This document shows positions 1 to 8,168 of a stretch of DNA of 64,000 nucleotides, piece after piece (position 1 is the first letter of the stretch; each line of letters starts with the position of its first letter). The stretch is taken from the NCBI GenBank assembly GCA_934511165.1, contig CAKSWA010000001.1, positions 62,001 to 126,000 of the forward strand, in the 5' to 3' direction. Source of the stretch: an uncultured Oscillospiraceae bacterium. Lineage in GTDB: Bacteria; Bacillota; Clostridia; Oscillospirales; Oscillospiraceae. Below the pieces are notes generated by a model that was not told the DNA's origin, did not search any database, and was given only the letters and a program-made list of their open reading frames with translations. The position numbers were made by a program, and so were the translations under genes.

Positions 1-208
1 AAACATGGATTTTCCCCCGCAGACAACATCTGCGGGGAAAAACTGTTTACAGCCATTCGCCGAAGAATTTTTCGTTGGAACAAGGCGCTTTTTCTTGCAA
101 TGCTTTGTGCATTGCAAGAAAAAGGAACGCAATCCCGGCGGAAAAGGCTCGGCGAAGGGGCTATGGTTTCTTATGGGGACGCAACTAATGCAGCCGGAGC
201 TTTTGGCG
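1..208. repeat. Dispersed intergenic repeat family A, copy 1 (left end cut by window edge)
   Basis: This block matches 44424-44631 over nearly its whole length with scattered substitutions. It holds an internal hairpin CCCCGCAG...CTGCGGGG near 17-40 and a 16-bp inverted repeat CTTTTTCTTGCAATGC / GCATTGCAAGAAAAAG near 88-126. The right end (TTTCTTATGGGGACGC at 167-182) matches the terminal inverted repeat of the second copy; the matching left end lies outside the window. Short open frames across it are not conserved between copies in length or start, so I read it as a non-coding MITE-like element. Confidence 0.8.
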
Positions 209-217
209 CACCACAAA

Positions 218-257
218 TAAAAAACAATCCGACCGCCGATGGCGATCGGATTGTTTT
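218..257 (-). terminator. Intrinsic terminator of tRNA-Arg
   Basis: A 12-bp perfect stem (221-232 with 246-257, AAAACAATCCGA) is followed on the minus strand by a run of T. It begins at the encoded CCA end of the tRNA. Confidence 0.85.
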
Positions 258-333
258 GGCACGCCGTAAGGGATTCGAACCCCTGACCTTCTGGTCCGTA
301 GCCAGACACTCTATCCAGCTGAGCTAACGGCGC
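257..333 (-). tRNA. tRNA-Arg (anticodon ACG), CCA encoded
   Basis: Read on the minus strand the sequence folds as a full cloverleaf. The acceptor is GCGCCGT paired with ACGGCGT, with G as discriminator and CCA encoded at 259-257. The D-arm is GCTC...GAGT. The anticodon stem-loop is TCTGG-CTACGGA-CCAGA with anticodon ACG, and the T-arm carries GGTTCGAAT. ACG is wobble-modified to ICG and reads CGU/CGC/CGA. It has its own promoter and terminator, so it is a monocistronic tRNA gene. Confidence 0.95.
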
Positions 334-352
334 ATATCTGTGACGCTCATTT

Positions 353-381
353 AAAATAGCACAGCCGGAAGGAAAAAGCAA
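353..381 (-). promoter_or_regulatory. Promoter of tRNA-Arg
   Basis: On the minus strand a -35 TTGCTT (381-376) and a -10 TATTTT (358-353) with upstream TG are separated by 17 bp. The start point would lie about 10-15 nt upstream of the mature tRNA. Confidence 0.7.
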
Positions 382-444
382 CCCCTTTTTTTGAAAAATC
401 AAAAATAATTTTTCGTTTCGGCGGTCAAGCGCTGCTTTCGGCTC

Positions 445-624
445 TCAGCGGCACAGCGCGTCGGAGACGTCGTCGATCACATCGCCCATACCCTTGAGCG
501 CGCGGCTCACCATACGCTTGCCGTCGTTGCGCTTGGCCTTGGGCGCCATCATCATGCAGAGCGCGCCGCCCGCCACCATGCCGATACCGAGACCCGTCAT
601 AAATTTTCTGCCGTTCATCATCAT
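445..624 (-). CDS. Small YtxH-like membrane-associated protein
   Basis: A 59-residue protein beginning MMMNGRKFMTGLGIGMVAGG. A short glycine-rich hydrophobic segment (about residues 9-27) is followed by a basic region and an amphipathic tail (SRALKGMGDVIDDVSDAL). This is the layout of the YtxH/gas-vesicle-like small protein family, whose function is poorly defined. I start it at the ATG at 624 because GGGAGG lies 10 nt upstream; an in-frame ATG at 642 precedes that ribosome site. It sits 44 nt downstream of prmA on the same strand. A hairpin overlaps its ribosome site. Confidence 0.6.
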   Translation of the reverse strand: MMMNGRKFMTGLGIGMVAGGALCMMMAPKAKRNDGKRMVSRALKGMGDVIDDVSDALCR

Positions 625-637
625 GGAACATTTACCT

Positions 638-657
638 CCCATACGTTTTTGTATGGG
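638..657 (-). promoter_or_regulatory. Hairpin overlapping the ribosome site of the YtxH-like gene
   Basis: CCCATAC and GTATGGG form a 7-bp perfect stem around a 6-nt loop. The closing GGG is the start of the GGGAGG Shine-Dalgarno of the downstream gene, so folding would partly hide it. There is no T-run, so it is not a normal terminator. Confidence 0.45.
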
Positions 658-668
658 TAGTATGCCCG

Positions 669-1592
669 TTATTCGCGCACGCTACACACAAAACAATGCC
701 ATTCTTCTTCGCAAAAATGCTTTTCGACGGTATAGCCCGCTTTTTTTAGCGCGTGCTCGATCTCGTCCTGCCGTCCCTCGATGATGCCGGAGGTCACGAA
801 CGTGCCGCCGGGCGCGAGAAATTCCCGCGAGAGCGGCGCGAGGGGCAAAATAACGTCCGCAACGATGTTCGCAAGCACAATGTCAAATCCCGTGCCGAGC
901 GCAGCGCGCATGCCCTTGTCCGAGAGGATGTCTCCGGCGTACACGCGAAAGCGATCCGCGCCGATGCCGTTGAGCGCGGCATTGTCCATCGCAACGTCCG
1001 GCGCTTTGGGGTCGATGTCGCAGCCGACGGCCTCGCGGCAGCCGAGCACGAGCGCACCGATGGAGAGAATACCGCTGCCGCAGCCGAGATCGAGCACGCA
1101 CTTGTCCGGCGCGGCAAGCGTTTCGATGGCTTCCAGACACATGCGCGTTGTGGCGTGGCTGCCGGTGCCGAAAATGAGGCCCGGATCGAGCCGCAGCGGT
1201 ACGCGCCCGTCCGCAGGCTGCTCCTCCCACGCGGGGACAACGACGAGCTTTTCCCCGATGGGCAGGGGCTTATAGTACTGCTTCCAGTTGTTCTCCCAGT
1301 CCTCGTCGGCGATGACGCGCGTTTCAACGCTGTACCCCGCCGCGCGCACCGCAGCGAGCACGCTCTCGCCATCGGCATCGCACGAGAGCCAGAACTTCAC
1401 GCGCGACACGCCGGAAAGGCTCTCCTCGAGCGCTTCGTCCACATAGTCCCAGCAGGCGCGGTTATTTTCCAGAAAATCATGGAAATCCTGTTCGTTTTCA
1501 ATACTCATCCCGCCGACGCCGAGCTCGGCGAGCGCGTTGCAGAGCTCCTCCGGATCGTCCCCGCCGGGAACGGTGCATTCCAGCCATTGCAT
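669..1592 (-). CDS. prmA: Ribosomal protein L11 methyltransferase
   Basis: A 307-residue protein, the normal family length. It trimethylates lysines and the N-terminus of ribosomal protein L11 using S-adenosylmethionine. The N-terminal substrate-recognition part is followed by GLIFGTGSHATTRM (about 142-155), the SAM-binding loop LDLGCGSGILS (about 167-177) and the PrmA signature VLANIVADVI (about 241-250). The ATG at 1592 is preceded by AAAGGAGACAACGTT, a good ribosome site. It is transcribed divergently from recJ and is followed by the YtxH-like gene. Confidence 0.95.
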   Translation of the reverse strand: MQWLECTVPGGDDPEELCNALAELGVGGMSIENEQDFHDFLENNRACWDYVDEALEESLSGVSRVKFWLSCDADGESVLAAVRAAGYSVETRVIADEDWENNWKQYYKPLPIGEKLVVVPAWEEQPADGRVPLRLDPGLIFGTGSHATTRMCLEAIETLAAPDKCVLDLGCGSGILSIGALVLGCREAVGCDIDPKAPDVAMDNAALNGIGADRFRVYAGDILSDKGMRAALGTGFDIVLANIVADVILPLAPLSREFLAPGGTFVTSGIIEGRQDEIEHALKKAGYTVEKHFCEEEWHCFVCSVRE

Positions 1593-1633
1593 AACGTTGT
1601 CTCCTTTTATTGCTTGATTACATATCTGCCGAA

Positions 1634-1662
1634 AGTGTAACGTCGATTTTCTCTCATGTCAA
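1634..1662 (-). promoter_or_regulatory. Promoter of prmA
   Basis: On the minus strand a consensus -35 TTGACA (1662-1657) and -10 TACACT (1639-1634) are separated by 17 bp, ending about 40 nt upstream of the prmA start. Confidence 0.75.
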
Positions 1663-1684
1663 GGAAATATTCCGCCCCGTTCCC

Positions 1685-1713
1685 TTGCAGTTTGGGCGGA
1701 CATTTGTTAGAAT
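1685..1713 (+). promoter_or_regulatory. Promoter of the recJ-rel-dtd operon
   Basis: -35 TTGCAG (1685-1690) and -10 TAGAAT (1708-1713) with 17-bp spacing, about 70 nt upstream of recJ and divergent from the prmA promoter. Confidence 0.65.
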
Positions 1714-1781
1714 AAAGTGTTATAAAATGTCCTTTCTATTTTCTTCTCTTTTGTAATTAAAAAATGGAGATAAAAGACCGA

Positions 1782-3470
1782 ATGAAATACGCAAACTGGA
1801 ATGTGCCGGAGCGCGGCGCGGAGATACCGCGGCCGCTTCTTGCCGCCGGCTGCACGCCGCTGCTCGCGGCGATCTTGCACCTGCGCGGGCTTTCCGAGCC
1901 CGGCGCGGCGCGCTCGTTCCTCCGCGGCGGCGCGGAAACACTCACAAACCCTCTCGAACTCACCGGTATGGTGGACGCCGTGCAGCGGCTCTCCCGCGCC
2001 GTGGCGACGGGCGAGCACGTCGCCGTATACGGCGATTACGACGTGGACGGCATCACCGCCGCGTGCCTGCTCACCGATTACCTCCGCTCGCGCGGCCTCA
2101 CCTGCGAGCTCTACATCCCCGACCGCATCCGCGAGGGATACGGGCTCAACATTGCCGCCATCGACGTGCTCGCGGAAAAGGGCGTCACGCTCATCGTGAC
2201 GGTGGACTGCGGCGTTACGAATCTCGAAGAGACGGCCTATGCCGCGCAGCGCGGCGTGGACATGATTGTAACCGATCACCACGAGTGCCGCGAATCGCTC
2301 CCGGAGGCGGAGGCGGTCGTCGATCCCAAGCAGCCGGACAGCAATGGCGTCGGCACGGCGCTCGCGGGCGTGGGCGTGGCGTTCAAGCTCGTATGCGCCA
2401 TGGACGGCGACGCCGGAAAAATGCTTGCGCGCTACGGCGACCTTGTCGCGGTCGGCACGGTGGCGGATGTGATGCCGCTGCTCGGCGAAAACCGCTTCAT
2501 CACGCGCTGCGGTCTGCAGAAGATCGCTGCGGGCGACTGCCGCCCCGGCTTTCTTGCGCTGGCGGAGGAGGCGGGCGTACGCGATAAGCCGTTCACCGCT
2601 TCGACCGTGGGCTTTTCTCTCGCCCCGCGCATCAACGCCGCCGGCCGGCTCGGTGAGCCGAGTCTCGCAGTGCGGCTGCTCGAAGAGACCGATCCGCGCC
2701 GTGCGCGGGTGCTTGCTGCGGAGCTCTGCGCCAAAAACCGCGAGCGCCAGGCGCTCGAAACGGAGATCTGGCGCGAGGCGGTTGAACGCCTGCACGGCGA
2801 GCGGCCGGACGCGCCGATCGTCCTCGCCGCGGAAAACTGGCACCCCGGCGTGATCGGCATCGTCGCCTCGCGCCTGACGGACGCCTACAGCGTCCCGGCG
2901 GTGATGATCTGTCTCGACGGCGAGAGCGGCAAGGGTTCCTGCCGCAGCACCGGCTCCTTCAATCTTTTCGAGGCGCTTTCGGCGTGCTCGGACTGTCTGG
3001 AGGGCTTCGGCGGCCACGCGATGGCTGCGGGCGTCACGGTGCATCGCGGCCGCGTGGACGAGTTGCGCGAGCGGCTTCGCGAATACTATCTCTCCCACCC
3101 CGACCGGACGCTTCCGGCGCTGGAGGCGGATCTTCTCGTCGATTCGCCGGAGCTTCTGACGATGGCCTCCGTCGAATCGCTCGACGAGCTGGAGCCGTGC
3201 GGCAACGGCAATCCCCGGCCGCTGCTTTATATGGAAGGCGTTTCTCTTGACTCCGTGCAGCCCATCGGCGGCGGAAAGCATCTGCGGCTGAAGCTTTCAA
3301 AATTCGGCCAGACCTACGACGGCGTATTTTTCTCCCAGACCGCGCCCGCGCTCGGCGCGCGCGCCGGGCAGCGCTGCGACATTGTATTTGTGCCGCAGAT
3401 CAACGAATTTCACGGCCGGCGCAGCGTGCAGCTCGTGATCACCGATCTGCGCCGAAGCAAAGAAGGATAA
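1782..3470 (+). CDS. recJ: Single-stranded-DNA-specific exonuclease RecJ
   Basis: A 562-residue 5'-3' ssDNA exonuclease of recombination and repair. The DHH phosphoesterase motifs are present in order: VYGDYDVDGITAACLL (motif I, about 79-94), VTVDCGVTN (about 144-152) and VTDHHECRE (DHH, about 166-174). The C-terminal DHHA1 domain has FGGHAMAAGVTV, and an OB-like RecJ end follows. An in-frame ATG exists at 1764, but GGAG sits just after it and 12 nt before the ATG at 1782, so I prefer 1782 (MKYANWNV). It is the first gene of a long operon; rel starts 4 nt after its stop. Confidence 0.95.
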   Translation: MKYANWNVPERGAEIPRPLLAAGCTPLLAAILHLRGLSEPGAARSFLRGGAETLTNPLELTGMVDAVQRLSRAVATGEHVAVYGDYDVDGITAACLLTDYLRSRGLTCELYIPDRIREGYGLNIAAIDVLAEKGVTLIVTVDCGVTNLEETAYAAQRGVDMIVTDHHECRESLPEAEAVVDPKQPDSNGVGTALAGVGVAFKLVCAMDGDAGKMLARYGDLVAVGTVADVMPLLGENRFITRCGLQKIAAGDCRPGFLALAEEAGVRDKPFTASTVGFSLAPRINAAGRLGEPSLAVRLLEETDPRRARVLAAELCAKNRERQALETEIWREAVERLHGERPDAPIVLAAENWHPGVIGIVASRLTDAYSVPAVMICLDGESGKGSCRSTGSFNLFEALSACSDCLEGFGGHAMAAGVTVHRGRVDELRERLREYYLSHPDRTLPALEADLLVDSPELLTMASVESLDELEPCGNGNPRPLLYMEGVSLDSVQPIGGGKHLRLKLSKFGQTYDGVFFSQTAPALGARAGQRCDIVFVPQINEFHGRRSVQLVITDLRRSKEG

Positions 3471-3474
3471 AATC

Positions 3475-5685
3475 ATGGCAGAAGAAATTGTGGAACAGGG
3501 CTATCGGGAGCTTGCCGATACCATTTTGGAACATAACCCCGGCGTCGATCTCGGCCGGGTGCGCGCGGCGTTTGAGCTGGCCGACCGCGCCCACAGCGGG
3601 CAGAAGCGCAAGGCGGGCACGCCGTATGTGACACACTGCGTCGCCGCCGCACAGATCTGCGCGGAGATGGGGCTCGACGAGGACAGCATCGTGGCGGCGC
3701 TGCTGCACGACTGCATTGAGGATACCGCCATCACCCACGAGGACATCGCCCGGCAGTTCGGCGCCGAGGTCGCCGACATTGTCGAGGGCGTCACGAAGCT
3801 GACCCGCGTGCAGTTTACGAGCCGCGAGGACGAGCAGATGGAAAACCTCCGCAAAATGCTCATGGCCATGGCGAAGGACATCCGCGTCATCCTCATCAAA
3901 ATCGCCGACCGGCTGCACAACATGCGCACAATGGAATACATGGTCGCGCAGAAGCAGCTGGAAAAGTCGCTCGAAACGATGGAGATTTATGCGCCCATCG
4001 CCCATCGGCTCGGCTTGCAGAAGGTGAAATGGGAGCTCGAAGACCTCTCGCTCAAATACCTCGACCCGGACGGCTACCGCGAGATCATCACCTACCTTGA
4101 CAGCAAGGCGGACGTGCTCAACAAGTTCATATCCGATGTGGAAAAGAAGATTACCGACCGGCTCACCGAGTACAATATCCACGCAACGGTACAGAGCCGC
4201 ATCAAGCACACCTACAGCATCTACCGCAAAATGTACACGCAAAAGCGCGGACTGGACGAGATTTTTGACCTGTGCGCGTTCCGCGTTATCGTAGACGACA
4301 TCCCCGACTGCTACAATGTCCTCGGCCACATCCACGACATGTTCCGTCCCGTGCCGGGCCGGTTCAAGGACTACATCGCCACGCCCAAGCCCAACGGCTA
4401 CCAGAGCGTGCACACGACCGTCCTCGGCGAGGAAGGCATCATGTTCGAGGTGCAGATCCGCACCTGGGAGATGCACCGCATCAGCGAATACGGCATCGCC
4501 GCGCACTGGAAATATAAATCCGGCGGCGCGGGCGTCCGCGCCGGAGACGAGGAGAAGTTCGCCTGGATCCGCCGTCTGCTCGAAGCGCAGCAGGATACCG
4601 ACGCGCAGGACTTCGTCCACGATCTCAAAATGGACATGTTCAACGACGAAGTGTTCGTATTCACGCCGCAGGGCGACGTGGTGAACCTCCCCGCCGGCGC
4701 CTGCCCGATCGACTTTGCCTACGGCATCCATTCCGCCGTCGGCAACCGGATGATCGGCGCGAAGGTCAACGGCCGCATCGTGCCGTTTGACTATACGCTG
4801 CAAAACGGCGATATCGTCGATATCATCACGTCCAAATCCGCGCCGGGGCCGAGCCGCGATTGGATGACGCTCTGCAAATCCAACGCCGCCCGCTCCAAGA
4901 TCCGCCAGTGGCTCAAAAAGGAGCGCCGCGAGGAGAACATCGTCCGCGGCAAGGAGATGTTTGAAAGCGAGCTGCGCCGCGCGGGACTCACGGCAGCGTA
5001 TCTCGAGGACGACGAGCTTTTGCAGACATGCATCAAAAAGCTCTCTGTCACGAGTCTGGACGACATGTACGCCGCCATCGGCTACGGCGGCATCACCTGC
5101 ACGCGCGCCGTCAACCGCTTCAAGGACGAGATCGCCCGCGCCGCCCGTGCGCAGGCACAGAGCCACAAGAGCGAGCTCGACCGGATTAACGAGGCCGTTG
5201 AGCGCCACAGCACGCAGCAGACCAAGGCGGTGCAGGGCGTTCTCGTGGAGGGCATGGACAACTGCCTCATCAAGTTCTCCCGCTGCTGCACGCCGGTGCC
5301 GGGCGATCCGATCGTCGGGTTCATCACGCGCGGGCAGGGCGTTTCCATCCACCGCGCCGACTGTCCGAACTACCTGAACAGCCTCTGCAAGCGCGAGAAG
5401 GAAGGCCGCTGGCTGAACGTCTCCTGGGCGGACAAGACGATGGGGCTTTACTCCACAACGCTGCGCATTCTCGCGCGCGACCGAAACGGTCTCGTGCTGG
5501 ACATTGCCGCCGTGCTCAACGCGCTCAACGCCAAGGTTCGCTCGCTCAACGCCCGCTCACTCCCCGAGGGCAACGCGCTCATCTATGTCACCACCGAAGT
5601 CCCCGATCTCGCCTCGCTGCGGCTCATCATCGCGCGAATCCGCACGCTCGGCGGTGTGCGCGAGATCGACCGCGGCAACGGATAA
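3475..5685 (+). CDS. rel: Bifunctional (p)ppGpp synthetase/hydrolase Rel
   Basis: A 736-residue long RSH enzyme that makes and degrades the stringent alarmone (p)ppGpp. The hydrolase HD domain keeps H54, H78-D79 and E82-D83 (LLHDCIEDTAITHED). The synthetase domain has the RFKD motif (RxKD type, as in bifunctional Rel) followed by PKPNGYQSVHTT and EVQIRTWEMHRISEYG. A TGS domain (DEVFVFTPQGD), a Cys-rich zinc-finger/RIS region (FSRCCTPVPGD) and a C-terminal ACT domain complete the chain. Both active sites look intact. A GAAGGA ribosome site precedes the ATG, and the gene is tightly coupled to recJ and dtd. Confidence 0.96.
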   Translation: MAEEIVEQGYRELADTILEHNPGVDLGRVRAAFELADRAHSGQKRKAGTPYVTHCVAAAQICAEMGLDEDSIVAALLHDCIEDTAITHEDIARQFGAEVADIVEGVTKLTRVQFTSREDEQMENLRKMLMAMAKDIRVILIKIADRLHNMRTMEYMVAQKQLEKSLETMEIYAPIAHRLGLQKVKWELEDLSLKYLDPDGYREIITYLDSKADVLNKFISDVEKKITDRLTEYNIHATVQSRIKHTYSIYRKMYTQKRGLDEIFDLCAFRVIVDDIPDCYNVLGHIHDMFRPVPGRFKDYIATPKPNGYQSVHTTVLGEEGIMFEVQIRTWEMHRISEYGIAAHWKYKSGGAGVRAGDEEKFAWIRRLLEAQQDTDAQDFVHDLKMDMFNDEVFVFTPQGDVVNLPAGACPIDFAYGIHSAVGNRMIGAKVNGRIVPFDYTLQNGDIVDIITSKSAPGPSRDWMTLCKSNAARSKIRQWLKKERREENIVRGKEMFESELRRAGLTAAYLEDDELLQTCIKKLSVTSLDDMYAAIGYGGITCTRAVNRFKDEIARAARAQAQSHKSELDRINEAVERHSTQQTKAVQGVLVEGMDNCLIKFSRCCTPVPGDPIVGFITRGQGVSIHRADCPNYLNSLCKREKEGRWLNVSWADKTMGLYSTTLRILARDRNGLVLDIAAVLNALNAKVRSLNARSLPEGNALIYVTTEVPDLASLRLIIARIRTLGGVREIDRGNG

Positions 5686-5700
5686 AAGGAGTTTGAAACT

Positions 5701-6150
5701 ATGAAAGCCGTCGTAACAAGAGTGGATCGCGCCCGCGTGACGCGCGCCGGGACCGGCGAAGTGCTCGGCCAGATCGGCAAGGGGTTTCTCGTGCTGCTCG
5801 GCGTCCATGTGGACGACACCGAAAAGGAAGCACTGAAAATTGCCGACCGCATCTGCGGGCTGCGCGTTTTCGATGACGAGAACGGGAAGATGAACATCCG
5901 CCCCGCCGACGCGGGGGCGGAGCTGCTCATTGTGAGCCAGTTCACGCTCTATGCGGACGCGCGCTCGCGCCGCCCCGGCTTCACCGCCGCCGCACGGCCG
6001 GACACCGCCATTCCGCTCTATGAGCGCGTGATCGCGCTCTGCCGCGAGGCCGGGTTCCATGTGGAGACCGGCGAGTTCGGCGCGGATATGCTCGTGGAAT
6101 CCGTCAACAACGGCCCGATCACCATTCTGCTGGATACGAAAGAGCTGTGA
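5701..6150 (+). CDS. dtd: D-aminoacyl-tRNA deacylase
   Basis: A 149-residue enzyme that removes D-amino acids and glycine mischarged on tRNA. The two active-site signatures are present: SQFTLYAD (about 79-86) and NNGPITI (the Gly-cisPro motif, about 138-144). The length is normal and AAAGGAG precedes the ATG. The rel-dtd order is common in Firmicutes. The stop overlaps the leader of the next gene. Confidence 0.95.
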   Translation: MKAVVTRVDRARVTRAGTGEVLGQIGKGFLVLLGVHVDDTEKEALKIADRICGLRVFDDENGKMNIRPADAGAELLIVSQFTLYADARSRRPGFTAAARPDTAIPLYERVIALCREAGFHVETGEFGADMLVESVNNGPITILLDTKEL

Positions 6151-6164
6151 TGGAGGAAACCGGA

Positions 6165-7535
6165 ATGAAACGTTCGGCACGTATCCTCGCGCTGCTGCTT
6201 TGCGCGCTGCTGCTTCTCTCCGGCTGTGCCGCCGAGGAAGCGCCGGATGCCGCAGAGGCCTTTTCCGCCTCGGAACCGGCGCCGTCTCCCACACCGGAGC
6301 CAACACCCGTTCCGACGCCGGAGCCGACCGCCGAGCCGGTAATGCGCGCGGAAACGGAGGCGTCCGGCGCGGCGGCGTCCTACATTCTTCCCGGACAGAC
6401 CGATTCCACGGTGCTCGTGTGCTGGAGCGGCGCATACTGCGCCGAGGGAATGAGCGTTCTCTACGGCATCGCCGGAGAGGACGACGCGCTTCCCGCGGAG
6501 CCTTCCGCCGCCGCGGCGGTGGAGTCCCGGCTTGATGACTGCTTTTCGGCCGACCGGATGCAGTATGTGGCGGAGCTCTCCGTGGAACCGGCGACGCGGT
6601 ATGCCTATGCCGTGGTGAAAAACGGCGCCGAGCCGGACGCCGTATACCATTTCCGCACGAACGACGCCGACGAGCTCCATACCGCCGCCGTTTCGGATAC
6701 GCACCTCTATTCCCACCGGGATCATCCGGCGCTTTTTGAGGATATGTTTGAGAACATCCTCCGCACGGAGCTTGACGGCGGCAGATCCCTGGATATGATC
6801 ATCCACACGGGCGATATCCTTGACCATGCCGAATACTCGCTCGACACGATTTTTAACGGCATCCCCATGCTGCGAAGCTTCCTGTTCGCCTCCGTGGCGG
6901 GCAACCACGATTCGCTCTTCGTGGCGCGCCACCGCATCCCGATGACAGGGCAGGACAAGACCACCGGCGATTTCTGGTTTGTCCGCGGCGGTGTGCTGTT
7001 CATCGGCATACAGATCGAAAATCGGAATTTTGCCGCCCACGCAAAATACATGCGCTCGCTCCCGGAGATCGTGCCGGAGCACAATTGGACGGTCATGCTG
7101 ATCCACTACTCCATACGCAGCAACGGCCTGCACGGCCACGACGGGCCGGTAGCCGGTTTCCGCGACGCGCTGGAGCCGACGATGGACGCGCTGGATGTGG
7201 ATCTCATCATCTCCGGCCACGATCACGAATACAACCGCACGGCGCTGCTCGGCGGCGATGAGCCGGCGGCCGACACATCCGATATTCTCTATAAGCAGCC
7301 GGGCGAGCGGATGTACATCACGCTCCCCTCCGGCACCGGTCTCAAATTGTATTACGGTGCATCCCGCAGCGCCAACTATCCCTTCGTCGCCGAGGGGCTG
7401 GAGGAAGAGCCGGGCTTTGTCCTGTTTGATTTTACGCCGGATGAGATCACCTTGAGCGCGCGCAGCAGCGCGACCGGCGAGGAGATCGATTCCGTAACGC
7501 TGCGCCGCGCCGCGGCCACTACCGAGGAGGAATGA
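6165..7535 (+). CDS. Exported metallophosphoesterase lipoprotein
   Basis: A 456-residue protein with a lipoprotein signal peptide (basic MKRSAR, hydrophobic stretch, lipobox LSGC with Cys at about 21). A Pro/Thr/Glu tether follows (about 36-57), then a fibronectin-like N-domain of the purple-acid-phosphatase type, then a calcineurin-type phosphoesterase domain. Metal-binding motifs are seen in order: SDTH, HTGDILDH, GNHD, LIHYS and GHDHEY. The substrate is unknown. I chose the ATG at 6165 because GGAGG lies 8 nt upstream; in-frame starts at 6147 and 6150 overlap dtd and lack a site. It probably acts at the outer membrane surface on a phosphate ester. Confidence 0.85.
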   Translation: MKRSARILALLLCALLLLSGCAAEEAPDAAEAFSASEPAPSPTPEPTPVPTPEPTAEPVMRAETEASGAAASYILPGQTDSTVLVCWSGAYCAEGMSVLYGIAGEDDALPAEPSAAAAVESRLDDCFSADRMQYVAELSVEPATRYAYAVVKNGAEPDAVYHFRTNDADELHTAAVSDTHLYSHRDHPALFEDMFENILRTELDGGRSLDMIIHTGDILDHAEYSLDTIFNGIPMLRSFLFASVAGNHDSLFVARHRIPMTGQDKTTGDFWFVRGGVLFIGIQIENRNFAAHAKYMRSLPEIVPEHNWTVMLIHYSIRSNGLHGHDGPVAGFRDALEPTMDALDVDLIISGHDHEYNRTALLGGDEPAADTSDILYKQPGERMYITLPSGTGLKLYYGASRSANYPFVAEGLEEEPGFVLFDFTPDEITLSARSSATGEEIDSVTLRRAAATTEEE

Positions 7536-7538
7536 ACC

Positions 7539-8165
7539 ATGCTCATCAAAGCTATCGAAGTCGGATATCTGCAAACGAACTGCTACGTCGTCGCGGACGA
7601 GGCAACGCTTGACGCCGCCGTCATTGACCCCGGCGCGGACTCCAATCTCATTCTGGATTACATCGAGCGCTGCCATTTTCATGTGCGCGCCATTCTGCTC
7701 ACGCACGGCCACTTTGACCACTGCATGGGACTGGACGAAGTGCACGACGCGACCGGCGCGGCCGTTTACATGTCCCACGCCGACCTTACGACCGACATCG
7801 GCAACGGGATGTTCGGCAACGAGGACTTTGAGCTTGACCCGCCGGACGACACTGTGTTCGTCCGCGAGGGCGATGTGATCGAGGCCGGATCTCTCACATT
7901 CGACGTGCTCGAAACGCCCGGCCACACCCCCGGCGGGCTGACGTTCCGCTGCGAAGACTGCCTCTTCACCGGCGACACGCTCTTCCGCATGTCCTGCGGC
8001 CGGTACGATTTCCCCGGCAGCAGCTCGCTGGAGCTCGGACATTCGCTCGAAAAGCTGCGCGATCTGCCCGGCGATTACGAGGTCTACCCCGGCCACGAGG
8101 GCAGCACAACGCTCGAATACGAGCGGCGCTTCAATCCGTACATGCTTCGTCCATGGAATCTATAA
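7539..8165 (+). CDS. MBL-fold metallohydrolase (glyoxalase II-like)
   Basis: A 208-residue single-domain metallo-beta-lactamase-fold hydrolase. The zinc ligands THGHFDH (HxHxDH), the following His in PGHTPG, the Asp in FTGDTLF and the last His in PGHEG are all present, as in the glyoxalase-II/YcbL group. The cellular substrate is not clear; small thioesters such as hydroxyacylglutathione analogues are known for relatives. GAGGAGG precedes the ATG and overlaps the end of the phosphoesterase gene, indicating one transcript. Confidence 0.85.
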   Translation: MLIKAIEVGYLQTNCYVVADEATLDAAVIDPGADSNLILDYIERCHFHVRAILLTHGHFDHCMGLDEVHDATGAAVYMSHADLTTDIGNGMFGNEDFELDPPDDTVFVREGDVIEAGSLTFDVLETPGHTPGGLTFRCEDCLFTGDTLFRMSCGRYDFPGSSSLELGHSLEKLRDLPGDYEVYPGHEGSTTLEYERRFNPYMLRPWNL

Positions 8166-8168
8166 AAA

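Noticed and set aside
5..220. Protein-coding gene in the first 220 bases.
   Set aside because: The frame lies in repeat A; the second copy of the repeat breaks it, and hairpins explain the sequence better.
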